Shown one piece after another: positions 17,429 to 26,693 of a stretch of DNA of 48,754 bases. The notes under the pieces are model-generated. The model was not told where the DNA came from, did not search any database, and was given only the letters and a program-made list of their open reading frames with translations. The DNA comes from Hydrogenophilales bacterium (GTDB lineage Bacteria; Pseudomonadota; Gammaproteobacteria; Burkholderiales; Thiobacillaceae). A program made the translations under genes and the position numbers. The DNA is taken from the NCBI GenBank assembly GCA_024636775.1, contig JAGXGP010000018.1:1-48754 (forward strand), written 5' to 3'. Within the stretch, counting starts at the first letter, position 1. Each line of letters begins with the position of its first letter.

Positions 17429-17633
17429 ATACAGTGTCTCCTCGCACCGCCGCCCATCTTCAGCGTTTTCCCCCTTTACTATCGCCTCACGATGAAGCGA
17501 TTCAAGGTATTCCACTCTCTGACAGGCCGAAGGCGCCTTGTTGGAATCCAGGGTCTGAATGAATAACCACTTCAGCCTTAATTCCCTGATATATAACTCA
17601 CACCTTCAGCCCATTGCACTTGCGTTAAGTAAT

Positions 17634-17652
17634 AAGAACAATTATCATTAAT
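17634..17652 (+). promoter_or_regulatory. Fur-box-like operator upstream of the iron-uptake genes
   Basis: The 19-mer AAGAACAATTATCATTAAT matches the classic Fur box (GATAATGATAATCATTATC) at 12 of 19 positions, including the ATCATTA half. It lies 26 bases before the cupredoxin start, where a bound Fur repressor would block transcription. Its position before an FTR1 iron permease operon supports the reading. Confidence 0.65.
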
Positions 17653-17677
17653 ATTCACTTTGCGCGCAGGGCTTCCC

Positions 17678-17995
17678 GTGAAAAACTTGGCATTCGCGTT
17701 CCTTCTAATCCCCGCCATCAGTTTTGGTGCAGATCTGGAAATGGCAATCAGCATCAAGGACCATCAATTCAATCCCGCTGAACTTAAGGTGCCAGCCGGT
17801 AAAAAGATCAAATTGATTGTGAGCAATCTGGATAGCACACCTGAAGAATTCGAGAGCCATCAACTCAATCGCGAAAAGGTCATTGCCGGCAACGCCAAGG
17901 CCACAATCTATGTCGGACCACTTTCCCCCGGAAAATATACTTTTTGGGGCGAGTTCCATGAAAAAACTGCTCGTGGCGTGATTGTGGCGGAGTAA
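17678..17995 (+). CDS. Periplasmic cupredoxin-like protein of an FTR1 iron-uptake operon
   Basis: A 105-residue exported protein. The GTG start at 17678 gives MKNLAFAFLLIPAISFGADL, a clean signal peptide with cleavage near Gly-Ala, and has AGGG at 17668-17671. The mature part is a single beta-sandwich of the EfeO cupredoxin type (DHQFNPAELKVPAGKKIKLI, PEEFESHQLNREK, GPLSPGKYTFWGEFHEKTA). There is no Cys-His-Met copper set, but acidic residues and His are present as in EfeO N-domains. It is thought to deliver iron or act as an electron partner for the FTR1 permease, whose gene starts four bases later. Confidence 0.88.
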   Translation: MKNLAFAFLLIPAISFGADLEMAISIKDHQFNPAELKVPAGKKIKLIVSNLDSTPEEFESHQLNREKVIAGNAKATIYVGPLSPGKYTFWGEFHEKTARGVIVAE

Positions 17996-17998
17996 ATC

Positions 17999-18817
17999 AT
18001 GATTGGATCAGCCGTAATTGTATTCAGAGAAACACTCGAGGCCGCACTGCTAATCGGCATCATCGCAGCAGCCACACGCGGACTGATAGGTCGCAATTTT
18101 TGGCTGGGTATTGGAATAGGTGCGGGTCTGGTTGGCTCCCTGATCGTAGCGGGTCTAACCGAGAAGATTGGGGAGTTAGCCGAAGGCACCGGGCAGGAAA
18201 TATTCAATGCCACCATTCTGGGCATCGCGGTATTGATGCTCGGCTGGCATAACATCTGGATGTCCACGCATGGCCGCGAAATGGCGGCTCAGGCGAAGTC
18301 GGTCGGACACGCGGTTAAGACAGGACAGCGTGAGATGTCGGCACTGGCAATCCTCATCGCCTTGGCTGTTTTGCGTGAAGGATCGGAAACCGCGCTATTC
18401 CTCTACAGCCTTGCAGCAGGCGATGGCACCAGCCAAGTTTCCCTGATATCCGGTGGACTGTTAGGCCTTGCAGGCGGTATCGGTGTGGGATGGGCACTAT
18501 ATGCCGGCCTGGCTCGCATTCCGCTTCGTCATTTCTTCACCGTGACTAGTGCGCTGATCTTGTTTCTGGCCGCGGGACTTGCAGGACAAATGGCGCGTTT
18601 CCTAGTCCAGGGCGATGTCATCAGCCCGCTTGCCAGTCCACTCTGGGATTCTTCATCGTTCCTGCCCATGACCTCTGTACTGGGCAATCTATTGCACCTG
18701 CTTGCCGGCTATGAGGCTCGCCCCACTGGCATGCAAGCATTGTTTTATGGTCTGACCTTCATCGTCATTCTGCTCGGGATGCGCTGGAGTCGAACCCCCT
18801 CACCCCAAGCAATCTAA
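17999..18817 (+). CDS. FTR1-family high-affinity iron permease (EfeU-like)
   Basis: Inner-membrane iron permease, 272 residues with about seven hydrophobic segments. The two R-E-x-x-E motifs that bind iron are intact: RETLE at residues 10-14 in the first segment and REGSE at 126-130 in the fourth. Long hydrophobic stretches include AVLMLGWHNIWMS and ALILFLAAGLAGQMARFLV. It follows the cupredoxin gene by three bases and precedes an outer-membrane protein gene by nine. No EfeB peroxidase is in the window, so oxidation of Fe2+ would need another partner. Confidence 0.93.
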   Translation: MIGSAVIVFRETLEAALLIGIIAAATRGLIGRNFWLGIGIGAGLVGSLIVAGLTEKIGELAEGTGQEIFNATILGIAVLMLGWHNIWMSTHGREMAAQAKSVGHAVKTGQREMSALAILIALAVLREGSETALFLYSLAAGDGTSQVSLISGGLLGLAGGIGVGWALYAGLARIPLRHFFTVTSALILFLAAGLAGQMARFLVQGDVISPLASPLWDSSSFLPMTSVLGNLLHLLAGYEARPTGMQALFYGLTFIVILLGMRWSRTPSPQAI

Positions 18818-18826
18818 AGGAACATC

Positions 18827-19555
18827 ATGAAATCGAATGTAGCTTTACTCGCTGCGATGGGCATGCTTTGCCTGCAAGCTGCCCACGCCGGCCCCGCCGA
18901 CTATGTCTATACGCCTACCGTTGAACAAGGCGAAAAAGAAATCGACTTCAAATTCGGTACAGCTGACAGCGATCCGCGTAAAACCCAGGCTACTCTCGGA
19001 TTCGGCTACGGCGTCAATGCCTGGTGGTTCACGGAGGCATATATCAAATATGCCCAGACAGGCAGTGGCAGCCTTAAATACGATGCGTTCGAATTTGAGA
19101 ACAAATTCCAACTCACCGAAACGGGTAAATACCCGGTGGATGTGGGCTTCATCACCGAAATCGAAATTCCACGCGACAGCGACGAAGGTGTCGAACTCAA
19201 GGTCGGCCCACTCTTCCAGACAGAATTTGGCAAGCTGCAACTTAACGGAAACTTCCTGCTGGAAAAACGTTTTAATGCCGCGACATCAAGCCCCACTGAA
19301 GCCGGCTACCAGTGGCAGGCCAAGTACCGCTTGCAACCCCGTTTTGAATACGGCGTTCAAGGATTCGGCAGCATGGGCAAGTGGAATGACTGGGATGCAG
19401 CCAGCAAACAGTCCCATACAATGGGCCCGGCCGTGTTCGGGAAAGTTGCACTCGGGGATCACCAGGCCATCAAGTACAACGCTGCCTGGTTGTTTGGCGT
19501 GTCGGATGCTGCTGCAGACAATACATTCAGGCTTCAGGCTGAACTAGAGTTCTGA
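18827..19555 (+). CDS. Outer-membrane beta-barrel-like protein of the iron operon
   Basis: A 242-residue protein with a signal peptide (LLAAMGMLCLQAAHA, cleavage near Ala-Gly). The mature part alternates polar and hydrophobic residues with many aromatic girdle positions (TLGFGYGVNAWWFTEAYIKY, FEYGVQGFGSMGKWNDW) and ends in ...LQAELEF. A C-terminal Phe is the usual outer-membrane assembly signal. It has an AAAGGAA ribosome site nine bases after the permease stop. It is probably an outer-membrane channel or accessory for iron entry, but I do not recognise a characterised homologue and substrate is inferred from context only. Confidence 0.75.
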   Translation: MKSNVALLAAMGMLCLQAAHAGPADYVYTPTVEQGEKEIDFKFGTADSDPRKTQATLGFGYGVNAWWFTEAYIKYAQTGSGSLKYDAFEFENKFQLTETGKYPVDVGFITEIEIPRDSDEGVELKVGPLFQTEFGKLQLNGNFLLEKRFNAATSSPTEAGYQWQAKYRLQPRFEYGVQGFGSMGKWNDWDAASKQSHTMGPAVFGKVALGDHQAIKYNAAWLFGVSDAAADNTFRLQAELEF

Positions 19556-19650
19556 TTCCGTCCGGTTCGCGTCTTCAAATTGGATGCAATATATCCGATG
19601 CGACACGCACGCATGCTGATACCTGATCATTGAAGCAGGACGCTGCAGAC

Positions 19651-19683
19651 AAAAGGCCCGCAATCATATGCGGGCCTTTTTGG
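19651..19683 (+). terminator. Intrinsic terminator of the iron-uptake operon
   Basis: AAAAGGCCCGCA (19651-19662), loop ATCATA, TGCGGGCCTTTT (19669-19680) and further T. Strong GC stem with flanking A/T runs. Confidence 0.92.
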
Positions 19684-20198
19684 GTTTGGATTTTCACTTC
19701 CAATGTATGGGTTTGTCTCATACTTAAAAATTCGACTTAACAGTCGCGCATTTGCGCCGACCTGTACAAGCCCAGTGAAGTGCTCTTTTTTGCGTTCTGC
19801 CTACGCGGGGTGTGGCAGCTCCCCCTACACATAGAGGTATCGACAGAAAAATCCTGGCTATTTCCGTCATGCGCCACATGAAACCTGACCCGTTCATCTA
19901 ATAGCACCACTGTGCTGCTCAAACCGGACTCTGACCATTAACCGTCCTGCTCGCAACGATTTAACCAACCATCCCACAAAATTAAAAGAAGCTTCATGAG
20001 CCAATTCGTCAACCTGATGGAAGATAAGGGGTTTTCAATCTCACGCCTGTCTGACACCCTCATCCTCCTCCTCAAACCGTTCACCCTGCGAATGGTATTT
20101 TTTGCGGCCTGGGCCCTATGAATCAAGCTTAATTTCTCGTGCCACATGCCGATATCGTTAGTAAGTAAGCTATGTGTCACGCATAGCAATTTTTCACC
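19684..20198. other. 515-base gap, no convincing gene
   Basis: Lower GC than flanks with broken reading frames. The only candidate seen is a 41-codon plus-strand frame at 19996-20121 (MSQFVNLMEDKGFSISRLSD and a hydrophobic end), with only a weak AAGAAG upstream. The 3' end should contain the promoter of the GGDEF-EAL gene; no clear -35/-10 was identified. Confidence 0.5.
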
Positions 20199-22484
20199 AT
20201 GCCCTCCACAGAATCCAATTTTCCCTTAGTTCTCCGACTGACTTTTCTGGCTTCCATCATCCTGGGCACCATTGCCATGGGGGTGGCGGGATACTGGAGC
20301 TGGCAGCGGGAAACGCGCGAAATCAATAGCAATCTCCAAATCCAGGCTGGCTTCCTCGCCTCGGCCAGCCAGGCGGTCTTCGATAATCTGGGGAATGGAC
20401 TCACGCCCCTGGGCGATTTGCTCCAAACGATTAATATTCACGCACACCCCGAGTTGGCAAGAGCCCATCTTGAAAAGTTTCAGTCTCGCTTTCCCGAAGT
20501 GGGATCAATGGCAGTGATTAGCCCGGACGGACTGATGTTGATCAATACGGCATCAGCACCCGGTGTGGTTTTGCCGGATTTCAGAAAAGACGGCGTTTAT
20601 CTTGATCAACTCAAATCCTCCCTCAACAACAAAGGGCCCTACATGCTGGGCCCTCCAGAATACGGCAAAGTGCTCAAACAGTGGCGCTTCCCACTCCGCT
20701 ATACAGTGCGTGATGAAAGGGGCATCCCACTGTTCGTTCTTCAGGCCGCAATTCCGCTTGAGCAGCGCGGCATTTATTTATACGACCTGCCGCTGCCGCC
20801 TTCCAGCTTCATCGGTTTGTTACGTGAAGATGGCCTGCAACAGGCACGCTGGCCAGCCGCCAATCCGGATACCACATATGGACACCAATCGCCTGGGCCG
20901 CTTGCAAAAATGCTAAGAGCTCACCCTGAATTAAAGGAAGGCCTGTTCAGTGGCTATTCACCCTGGACCGCTGCCGACAAGCAACGTATCGGTGCCTTCA
21001 AGCGGCTTGCCCACCTACCGATCTATGCCTATGTAGGGATACCCGGTTCTTATATTTATGATCGCTGGTGGCGTAACAACGCGGTCACACTCGGAGCGTT
21101 CCTTTTATACCTGGCTGTCTTTTCCTACGTCGCACGTCGGGTGACGCAACGCGAACGAATACACAGCTCGGCGTTACATGGCTTGGCGCGTCTCGACAAT
21201 CTGACCGGCACACCAAACCGCACGGGTGCTGACGAGAAGCTGGAACAACAACTTCAGCGTGCGACCGAATCCAGCCGACCGCTTGCGCTGCTGTATCTCG
21301 ATCTGGACCGTTTCAAGGACATCAACGACACGCACGGCCACAGTGCCGGCGATGAACTGCTGGCCGAAGTCGTGCGCCGCTTGGAAACGCACCTACGGCA
21401 GGGCGATATGCTCGCCCGATTGGGCGGTGATGAATTCATTGTGGCCCTGCCCGGCGCAAGCCCGGAAACGGCCAAACTGACGGCTGAGCGTCTGATCAAT
21501 ACGTTCTCAGCGCCGTTCCAAGTGCACGGCAAGAAGCTTCAGGCATCGTGCAGCATCGGGGCGGCAGTATTCCCGGAGCATGGAAAAACCCGTGAAGAAC
21601 TGCTTAAATGCGCCGATACCGCCATGTATGAAGCCAAGCGTGCCGGGCGCAATTGCTTTGCCATGTACGAAACGCATTTCGGGGCGACCCGACAGCGCCG
21701 ACTCGCACTGAAGGAACAATTGCAACTGGCTCTGGAAAAAAACCAGTTCTTGCTGCATTACCAGCCCATTCTCGACTTGAAAAGTCGACGCATTGTCGCA
21801 GCCGAGGCACTGTTGCGCTGGGAAGATGAAACCGGTCGCCAACAAAGTGCAGCAGAATTCATCTCGGTTGCCGAGGAATCGGGCCTCATCCTCACCCTGG
21901 GCGAGTGGGTGCTTAACCAAGCTTGTGAGCAAGCGCAGGCTTGGACCAATGCGGGCTTTCCCATCAGAATCGCTGTCAACCTGTCTCCCCGCCAATTTCG
22001 CGCTACCGACCTGGTGGACCAGGTGCGAAGTGCCTTGCAACGCACAGGTTTGGCCCCTTCATTGCTGGAGCTTGAAATCACCGAAAGCACTGCCATGGAC
22101 GATCCCGAATCCAGCATCAGGGTTCTGACAGAATTCAAACGGCTTGGTGTCAGCATTGCCATTGACGATTTTGGAACAGGCTATTCATCACTGAGCTATC
22201 TGAAACGGATTCCTGCCGACAAACTCAAAATCGACAAAAGTTTCGTGGACGGCGTCGCGACCAAATTGGAAGATGCCGCCATCGTACGATCCGTGCTCGC
22301 CCTGGCTGCAAGTTTCGAGATGGAAACCGTCGCCGAGGGGATCGAGGAAGAAGCACAAATGCAGGCTTTGATTGAGCTTGGCTGCAACTATGGTCAGGGC
22401 TATCTGTTTTCCCGCCCCCTGACACCGCAGGTCTTGACTCAAACTTTTTTTGAGCCCGTGTCAGGAAACAAGGAAGTAAGCTAG
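20199..22484 (+). CDS. Membrane-bound GGDEF-EAL protein (cyclic-di-GMP turnover)
   Basis: A 761-residue sensor enzyme. An N-terminal membrane helix (LTFLASIILGTIAMGVAGYW) and a second near residues 295-315 (LGAFLLYLAVFSYV) enclose a periplasmic domain of about 240 residues that resembles double-Cache sensors (MAVISPDGLMLINTASAPGV). The cytoplasmic part has a GGDEF domain with an intact GGDEF at 409-413 and the inhibitory RxxD site (RQGD) five residues before it. An EAL domain follows, with intact EAL at 536-538, DDFGTGYSSLSYLKRI and KIDKSFV. Both activities could therefore work; which dominates cannot be read from sequence. It stands alone and converges on the radical-SAM gene. Confidence 0.93.
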   Translation: MPSTESNFPLVLRLTFLASIILGTIAMGVAGYWSWQRETREINSNLQIQAGFLASASQAVFDNLGNGLTPLGDLLQTINIHAHPELARAHLEKFQSRFPEVGSMAVISPDGLMLINTASAPGVVLPDFRKDGVYLDQLKSSLNNKGPYMLGPPEYGKVLKQWRFPLRYTVRDERGIPLFVLQAAIPLEQRGIYLYDLPLPPSSFIGLLREDGLQQARWPAANPDTTYGHQSPGPLAKMLRAHPELKEGLFSGYSPWTAADKQRIGAFKRLAHLPIYAYVGIPGSYIYDRWWRNNAVTLGAFLLYLAVFSYVARRVTQRERIHSSALHGLARLDNLTGTPNRTGADEKLEQQLQRATESSRPLALLYLDLDRFKDINDTHGHSAGDELLAEVVRRLETHLRQGDMLARLGGDEFIVALPGASPETAKLTAERLINTFSAPFQVHGKKLQASCSIGAAVFPEHGKTREELLKCADTAMYEAKRAGRNCFAMYETHFGATRQRRLALKEQLQLALEKNQFLLHYQPILDLKSRRIVAAEALLRWEDETGRQQSAAEFISVAEESGLILTLGEWVLNQACEQAQAWTNAGFPIRIAVNLSPRQFRATDLVDQVRSALQRTGLAPSLLELEITESTAMDDPESSIRVLTEFKRLGVSIAIDDFGTGYSSLSYLKRIPADKLKIDKSFVDGVATKLEDAAIVRSVLALAASFEMETVAEGIEEEAQMQALIELGCNYGQGYLFSRPLTPQVLTQTFFEPVSGNKEVS

Positions 22485-22570
22485 CAGCCATCCATCATCA
22501 TTAATCGGGCCTGAAAACGCCTGAACATTTTCGTGCAGGGGTGAATGAATCAGCCTGGGGGCCGCCATGG

Positions 22571-23659
22571 TCAATGCCCCCGATGCATCGCAATCGGGAT
22601 GCGACGGTTGCCGAAGGGATGACTGAATGCACCAAACGTCCCTGCGATGTTCGTGCCGCAATGTGGACATAGGCCACCCACCATCAGGTTGTAATGGTTG
22701 ATTTGATACCAGTCGCGAACGATCAGTGGCTCATGACAGCTCGGGCAGAAAGTCGTGCCGCCCTGAGTGTCGTGCACGTTGCCGGTGTAAACATGATGCA
22801 AGCCGGCCTTCAATGCGATATCGCGTGCGTGCGTCAGCGTAGCGGCCGGCGTCGGCGGCACGTCCTGCATCTTCCAGTCGGGATGAAAAGCGGAGAAATG
22901 CAGCGGTACGTCGGGGCCGAGCTCGCGCATGATCCACTGGCTCATCGCCTCGATCTCGGCATCGGAATCGTTATGCCCGGGAATCAGCAATGTGGTGACC
23001 TCGAACCAGACGTCAGTCTCACGCTTCAGGTAAATCAGCGTGTCGAGCACCGGTTGCAAATGGCTGCCGGTCAGCTTGACGTAAAACGCATCGGTGAAGC
23101 CTTTGAGGTCGATGTTGGCCGCATCCATCTTGGCGTAGAACTCACGGCGTGGCGCTTCGTGAATATAGCCGGCAGTGACCGCAACCGTCTTGAGACCACG
23201 CGCATGACAGGCATCTGCCACGTCCATCGCGTATTCGGCGAAGATCACCGGATCATTGTAAGTAAAGGCCACGCTCTTGCAGCCGCTCTGTTCGGCGGCA
23301 GCGGCTATTTCATCCGGCGCCGCCTGATCCATCAAGGTATCAGTCTCACGCGATTTGGAAATATCCCAGTTCTGGCAGAACTTGCAGGCCAGGTTACAAC
23401 CGGCGGTGCCAAAGGAAAACACCGAAGAGCCGGGGTAAAAGTGGTTCAGCGGTTTCTTCTCGATGGGATCGATGCAGAAACCAGACGAACGGCCATAGGT
23501 GGTGAGCACCATCTTGCCGCTTTCCATTTTGCGCACAAAACACAGGCCACGCTGGCCCTCGTGCAGCTTGCAGTCGCGCGGGCACAGGTCGCACTGGATG
23601 CGACCGTCGGACAGCGCATGCCACCAGCGCGCCGGGTAATGGGATTCAGGAATACTCAT
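22571..23659 (-). CDS. amrS: AmmeMemoRadiSam-system radical SAM enzyme
   Basis: A 362-residue radical SAM protein. The cluster motif C-x3-C-x2-C is GCNLACKFCQNW. The N-terminal motif IQCDLCPRDCKLHEGQRG and a C-terminal zinc-finger-like pair (FCPSCHEPL, GLCPHCGTNI) are typical of the AmrS (PflA-like) family. In this uncharacterised three-part system AmrS is encoded with MEMO (AmrB) and AMMECR1 (AmrA) proteins. The gene here overlaps the preceding amrB-amrA fusion by 14 bases and has a strong GGAGGAGG ribosome site inside that gene's end. Reaction and substrate are not established, to my knowledge. Confidence 0.93.
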   Translation of the reverse strand: MSIPESHYPARWWHALSDGRIQCDLCPRDCKLHEGQRGLCFVRKMESGKMVLTTYGRSSGFCIDPIEKKPLNHFYPGSSVFSFGTAGCNLACKFCQNWDISKSRETDTLMDQAAPDEIAAAAEQSGCKSVAFTYNDPVIFAEYAMDVADACHARGLKTVAVTAGYIHEAPRREFYAKMDAANIDLKGFTDAFYVKLTGSHLQPVLDTLIYLKRETDVWFEVTTLLIPGHNDSDAEIEAMSQWIMRELGPDVPLHFSAFHPDWKMQDVPPTPAATLTHARDIALKAGLHHVYTGNVHDTQGGTTFCPSCHEPLIVRDWYQINHYNLMVGGLCPHCGTNIAGTFGAFSHPFGNRRIPIAMHRGH

Positions 23660-25013
23660 GCACCTCCTCCTTCCACTTGCTTACTGTGTAACGCGACAGC
23701 CTTACCTGTTCTGCCCAGAAATCCGCGGGTAGGCCGGCCTTGCGCTTGAGGTGGGCCATGAATTCTGCCGGGTCGGGCAACTGCTCCCACACTTGAGGAA
23801 GAAACGTACTGCGGTGATGCCCGTACTCAAACACCACGCCATCGACATTCGGCCGCAAGGCGGCCAGTGCTTCCGCTTCGCTCGCCGCAACCAAAGGTTC
23901 GCTCGGCGAAAGCAGCGACACCTCGACCCGGATTTCCTCAAACTCAGCCAAGGTCAGCGGCATGAAACGGGGATCGCGAAACGCAGCTGCCACCGAATTT
24001 TCCTTTACATCCAGCCCCAAGGGCCGATGCGCCTCAAGCGTGCCGATGCAGCCCCGCAATGTGCCCTGCCGGGTCAGGGTGACAAAACTCGCGCCGGGTT
24101 CGGTCAGCCAGTTGGCCTGTTTGAACGGCATTACCTCATGCCCCAGTTTCGAGGCAATCTCGGAACGCGCCAGTTTCAGCAGAGTGGTGCCTTTATCCGT
24201 GTCCAGCTGTTCCACTTCGGCATCAGTCTGAAAAGCAAAAGCCGCATACCCCACGACCCGCTCGGGATCGCCGGCTGTTTGGCTGGAATTCCGCACATCC
24301 AGCACCACCGGGTGCAGACCATGCTTGCGTGCAGCCACCAGCAAGCCATTAACCGGTGTGGCGCCACAAGCCTGCTCATGGTTGAGGTGCGGATTCAACG
24401 TCAAAATAGCCTCGACCGTTCCACCATCCATCTGGCGCGCAAGCGAGTCGGGTAAAAAATGGGACAGGTCAGAACTGATCACAATCAGCGTTTCATTGCC
24501 GCCCCACACTTTTTCCAGCACCTCGGCGACGTCTTCAGCGCTGGCCTCGCCTACCACCAGCGGCAGCAACTGGAAATCGCCCAGTACATGTTGCAGAAAA
24601 GGCAGCTGCACCTCCAGTGAATGCTCCATCTGGTGCGCTGCGGCACTTTGGCTCACCTGCGGAAGCGCGGATAGAAGCTGCATGCCCTCGCGATCCAGTG
24701 GTACTTCGCCAAGCGGGGTGGCGAATCGCTCCGCTTCAGGCAGCGCCAGACCCCGCACATAAACACGGTGTGTGGGTCCGAGCAGCACCACCCGGCGTAT
24801 GCGACCACGCAATTCGCTCAGTCGTGCATACGCGCTGGCGGCGACCGCGCCGGAGTACACATAACCCGCGTGCGGCACGATCAGCGCCTTAGGCGGGGCA
24901 GAGCGCTCGGCCCCAGGAGCATTCGCAAGCAGCGCCTCAAGCGTACGCTTGAGGCGCTGGGGACTGTCAGGATAGAACAGCCCCGCCACTGCAGCGGGTC
25001 GGATGCCGGGCAT
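23646..25013 (-). CDS. MEMO-AMMECR1 fusion protein (AmmeMemoRadiSam components B and A)
   Basis: A 455-residue fusion. Residues 1-265 are a MEMO-type, LigB-dioxygenase-like domain (RPAAVAGLFYPDSPQRLKRT, ALIVPHAGYVYSG, HQMEHSLEVQLPFLQ, ISSDLSHFLP) with the conserved His and Cys metal-site region (HEQACGATPVNG). Residues about 275-455 are the AMMECR1 domain with its hallmark RGCIGTLEAHRPL and WLTEPGASFVTL. In many genomes these are separate genes; the fusion supports direct physical cooperation. A GAGGAG ribosome site precedes the ATG at 25013. It is coupled to amrS by a 14-base overlap. Cytoplasmic; function unknown. Confidence 0.93.
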   Translation of the reverse strand: MPGIRPAAVAGLFYPDSPQRLKRTLEALLANAPGAERSAPPKALIVPHAGYVYSGAVAASAYARLSELRGRIRRVVLLGPTHRVYVRGLALPEAERFATPLGEVPLDREGMQLLSALPQVSQSAAAHQMEHSLEVQLPFLQHVLGDFQLLPLVVGEASAEDVAEVLEKVWGGNETLIVISSDLSHFLPDSLARQMDGGTVEAILTLNPHLNHEQACGATPVNGLLVAARKHGLHPVVLDVRNSSQTAGDPERVVGYAAFAFQTDAEVEQLDTDKGTTLLKLARSEIASKLGHEVMPFKQANWLTEPGASFVTLTRQGTLRGCIGTLEAHRPLGLDVKENSVAAAFRDPRFMPLTLAEFEEIRVEVSLLSPSEPLVAASEAEALAALRPNVDGVVFEYGHHRSTFLPQVWEQLPDPAEFMAHLKRKAGLPADFWAEQVRLSRYTVSKWKEEVHEYS

Positions 25014-25186
25014 ACATTGCTCCTCTGGTATGAGCTTAGTATTTGTGGGGGAAACCGTTGGATTTCAAGTCAGATGCCCGTCCGGCCCTCTATTCCAGAC
25101 AACAAATACCCGACACCCGAAAAAACTCGCCATAATGTTGCGATCAAAACGACCAAGATCGTTATCAATTTTGCGAAGAGGGGAGC

Positions 25187-26659
25187 ATGGTTACATTCAA
25201 AGATGACGAAGACGGCACCTTGTTAAAGGCGATCCTTCAGGAGTCAGCCGCCGAGGTACTGGTTTTTGACGCAAAAACGCTGCAAATCATCCAGGCCAAC
25301 CCTTCTGCGGCAAGCAATCTGCAATACCCGCTCAAGACGCTTAAAAAGATGACTCCTCTGGATTGTCTGGCCCCGGAAGATGGCCGGCCATTTAACACAT
25401 TGCTGGCACTGCTTGGCAATGGCAAAAAACGGCGCACCGCACTCAATGCGCATTGTTGTCGCCGTGATGGCAGCCGCTATCCGGTTGAGGCCCGATTATT
25501 TTATTCGGTCAATCATGAAAAGCCTGTCTTTATCTACATCGCCAATGATGTCAGCCAACGTGAAGCCACCCGACTGGCACTTGCGCACTCGGAATCGGAC
25601 TTGCTTGCCATTGTGGCGAATATTCCGGGCATGGCCTATCAAGTACTCCGTAACAATGAAGGGGCAACCAGCCTTCGCTTTGTCAGCGAGCAATCGGCCC
25701 AACTGCTTGGAATCAAGGCGTCCATCCTGCGCGACCACCCGGATCGTTTCGTCAAACTGATCCTCAAGGAAGACAAGCCTGACTATCTGGCCCAACTGGA
25801 AAAAGCCGGTGGCGTACCCATGAGTTTCAACTGGGAAGGCCGCATCTGGATGGAGGCCTGGAAAGACGTCAAATGGATCAATATCCGCGTCACCCAGCGT
25901 GAAACACCAAATGGCCAGACTTGGGATGGAATCATGCTGAACGTCACGCACAGTAAACACTCTGAAGCGGAAATCCGGCGTTCCCGGTTCCAACTCAGTG
26001 CGCTGACGGCACACGTAGAAACCATCAAGGAACGGGAGCGCCTGCACCTGGCCCGCGAGGTACATGACGATCTGGGCGGCAATCTCGCCGCCATCAAAAT
26101 TGGCTTGTCATGGTTGAAGCAACGCTTGCCTGCAGGTGAAGTCGTTCTGGCTCAGCGCACCGACTATCTCGATAACGTCGTAGACCAAACGATTGAATCC
26201 GCGCACCGTATCGCGTCCAACTTGCGGCCTGCCATGCTCGAACTGGGCATTCTCTCGGCCATAGACTGGCAACTGCAACGGATGGCCCAGAATTCCGATA
26301 TCACTTACGAATTCAAAGCGCCGGATAAAAACATCCCCCTGACCCCGGATGCCACGATCGCAGTCTTTCGCATTGTGCAGGAAGCCCTCACCAATGTGGC
26401 CAAACATGCACGTGCCACGCGCGTCAAAGTAAAGGTCGTATTGAGTCAGAACGAGCTTTTAGTTAGCGTCGAAGACAATGGTCAGGGCATCGTATCGGAG
26501 GGCAACAAAAAAACCGGGTTTAGTTTTGGTATGCTAGGCATGACCGAACGCGCTACCACACTAGGGGGTGAACTCAGCGTACAAGCTGCCAAGCGTGGTG
26601 GCACCGAACTCAGTCTTCGCATCCCGCTTCACACTTTGTCGGTAGGCTCTGCAAAGTAA
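25187..26659 (+). CDS. Soluble PAS-PAS histidine kinase (HisKA_3, NarX/DegS type)
   Basis: A 490-residue sensor kinase without membrane segments, so it senses a cytoplasmic signal. Two PAS-like domains (residues about 15-125, with VLVFDAKTLQIIQANPSA, and about 135-265) precede the dimerisation helix. The phosphoacceptor is His293 in LAREVHDDLGGNLAAIKIGL. The ATPase domain has N-box FRIVQEALTNVAKHA and G-box VEDNGQGI and GFSFGMLGMTERA. No heme or flavin ligand motif is evident in the PAS domains. A GAGGGGA ribosome site precedes the ATG. The response regulator gene begins 34 bases later; they form a pair. Confidence 0.92.
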   Translation: MVTFKDDEDGTLLKAILQESAAEVLVFDAKTLQIIQANPSAASNLQYPLKTLKKMTPLDCLAPEDGRPFNTLLALLGNGKKRRTALNAHCCRRDGSRYPVEARLFYSVNHEKPVFIYIANDVSQREATRLALAHSESDLLAIVANIPGMAYQVLRNNEGATSLRFVSEQSAQLLGIKASILRDHPDRFVKLILKEDKPDYLAQLEKAGGVPMSFNWEGRIWMEAWKDVKWINIRVTQRETPNGQTWDGIMLNVTHSKHSEAEIRRSRFQLSALTAHVETIKERERLHLAREVHDDLGGNLAAIKIGLSWLKQRLPAGEVVLAQRTDYLDNVVDQTIESAHRIASNLRPAMLELGILSAIDWQLQRMAQNSDITYEFKAPDKNIPLTPDATIAVFRIVQEALTNVAKHARATRVKVKVVLSQNELLVSVEDNGQGIVSEGNKKTGFSFGMLGMTERATTLGGELSVQAAKRGGTELSLRIPLHTLSVGSAK

Positions 26660-26693
26660 TCTCAATCCACTCACCCTGTCTATAAATCACACT

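Noticed and set aside
16368-17660. Integrated element at tRNA-Asn with attachment repeat
   Set aside because: No integrase gene and no repeat of the tRNA 3' end downstream was seen; only the two orphan genes are unusual.
22694-23749. Long plus-strand frame opposite the radical SAM gene
   Set aside because: The minus-strand gene is clear (C-x3-C-x2-C and zinc pairs). The opposite frame has no motif.
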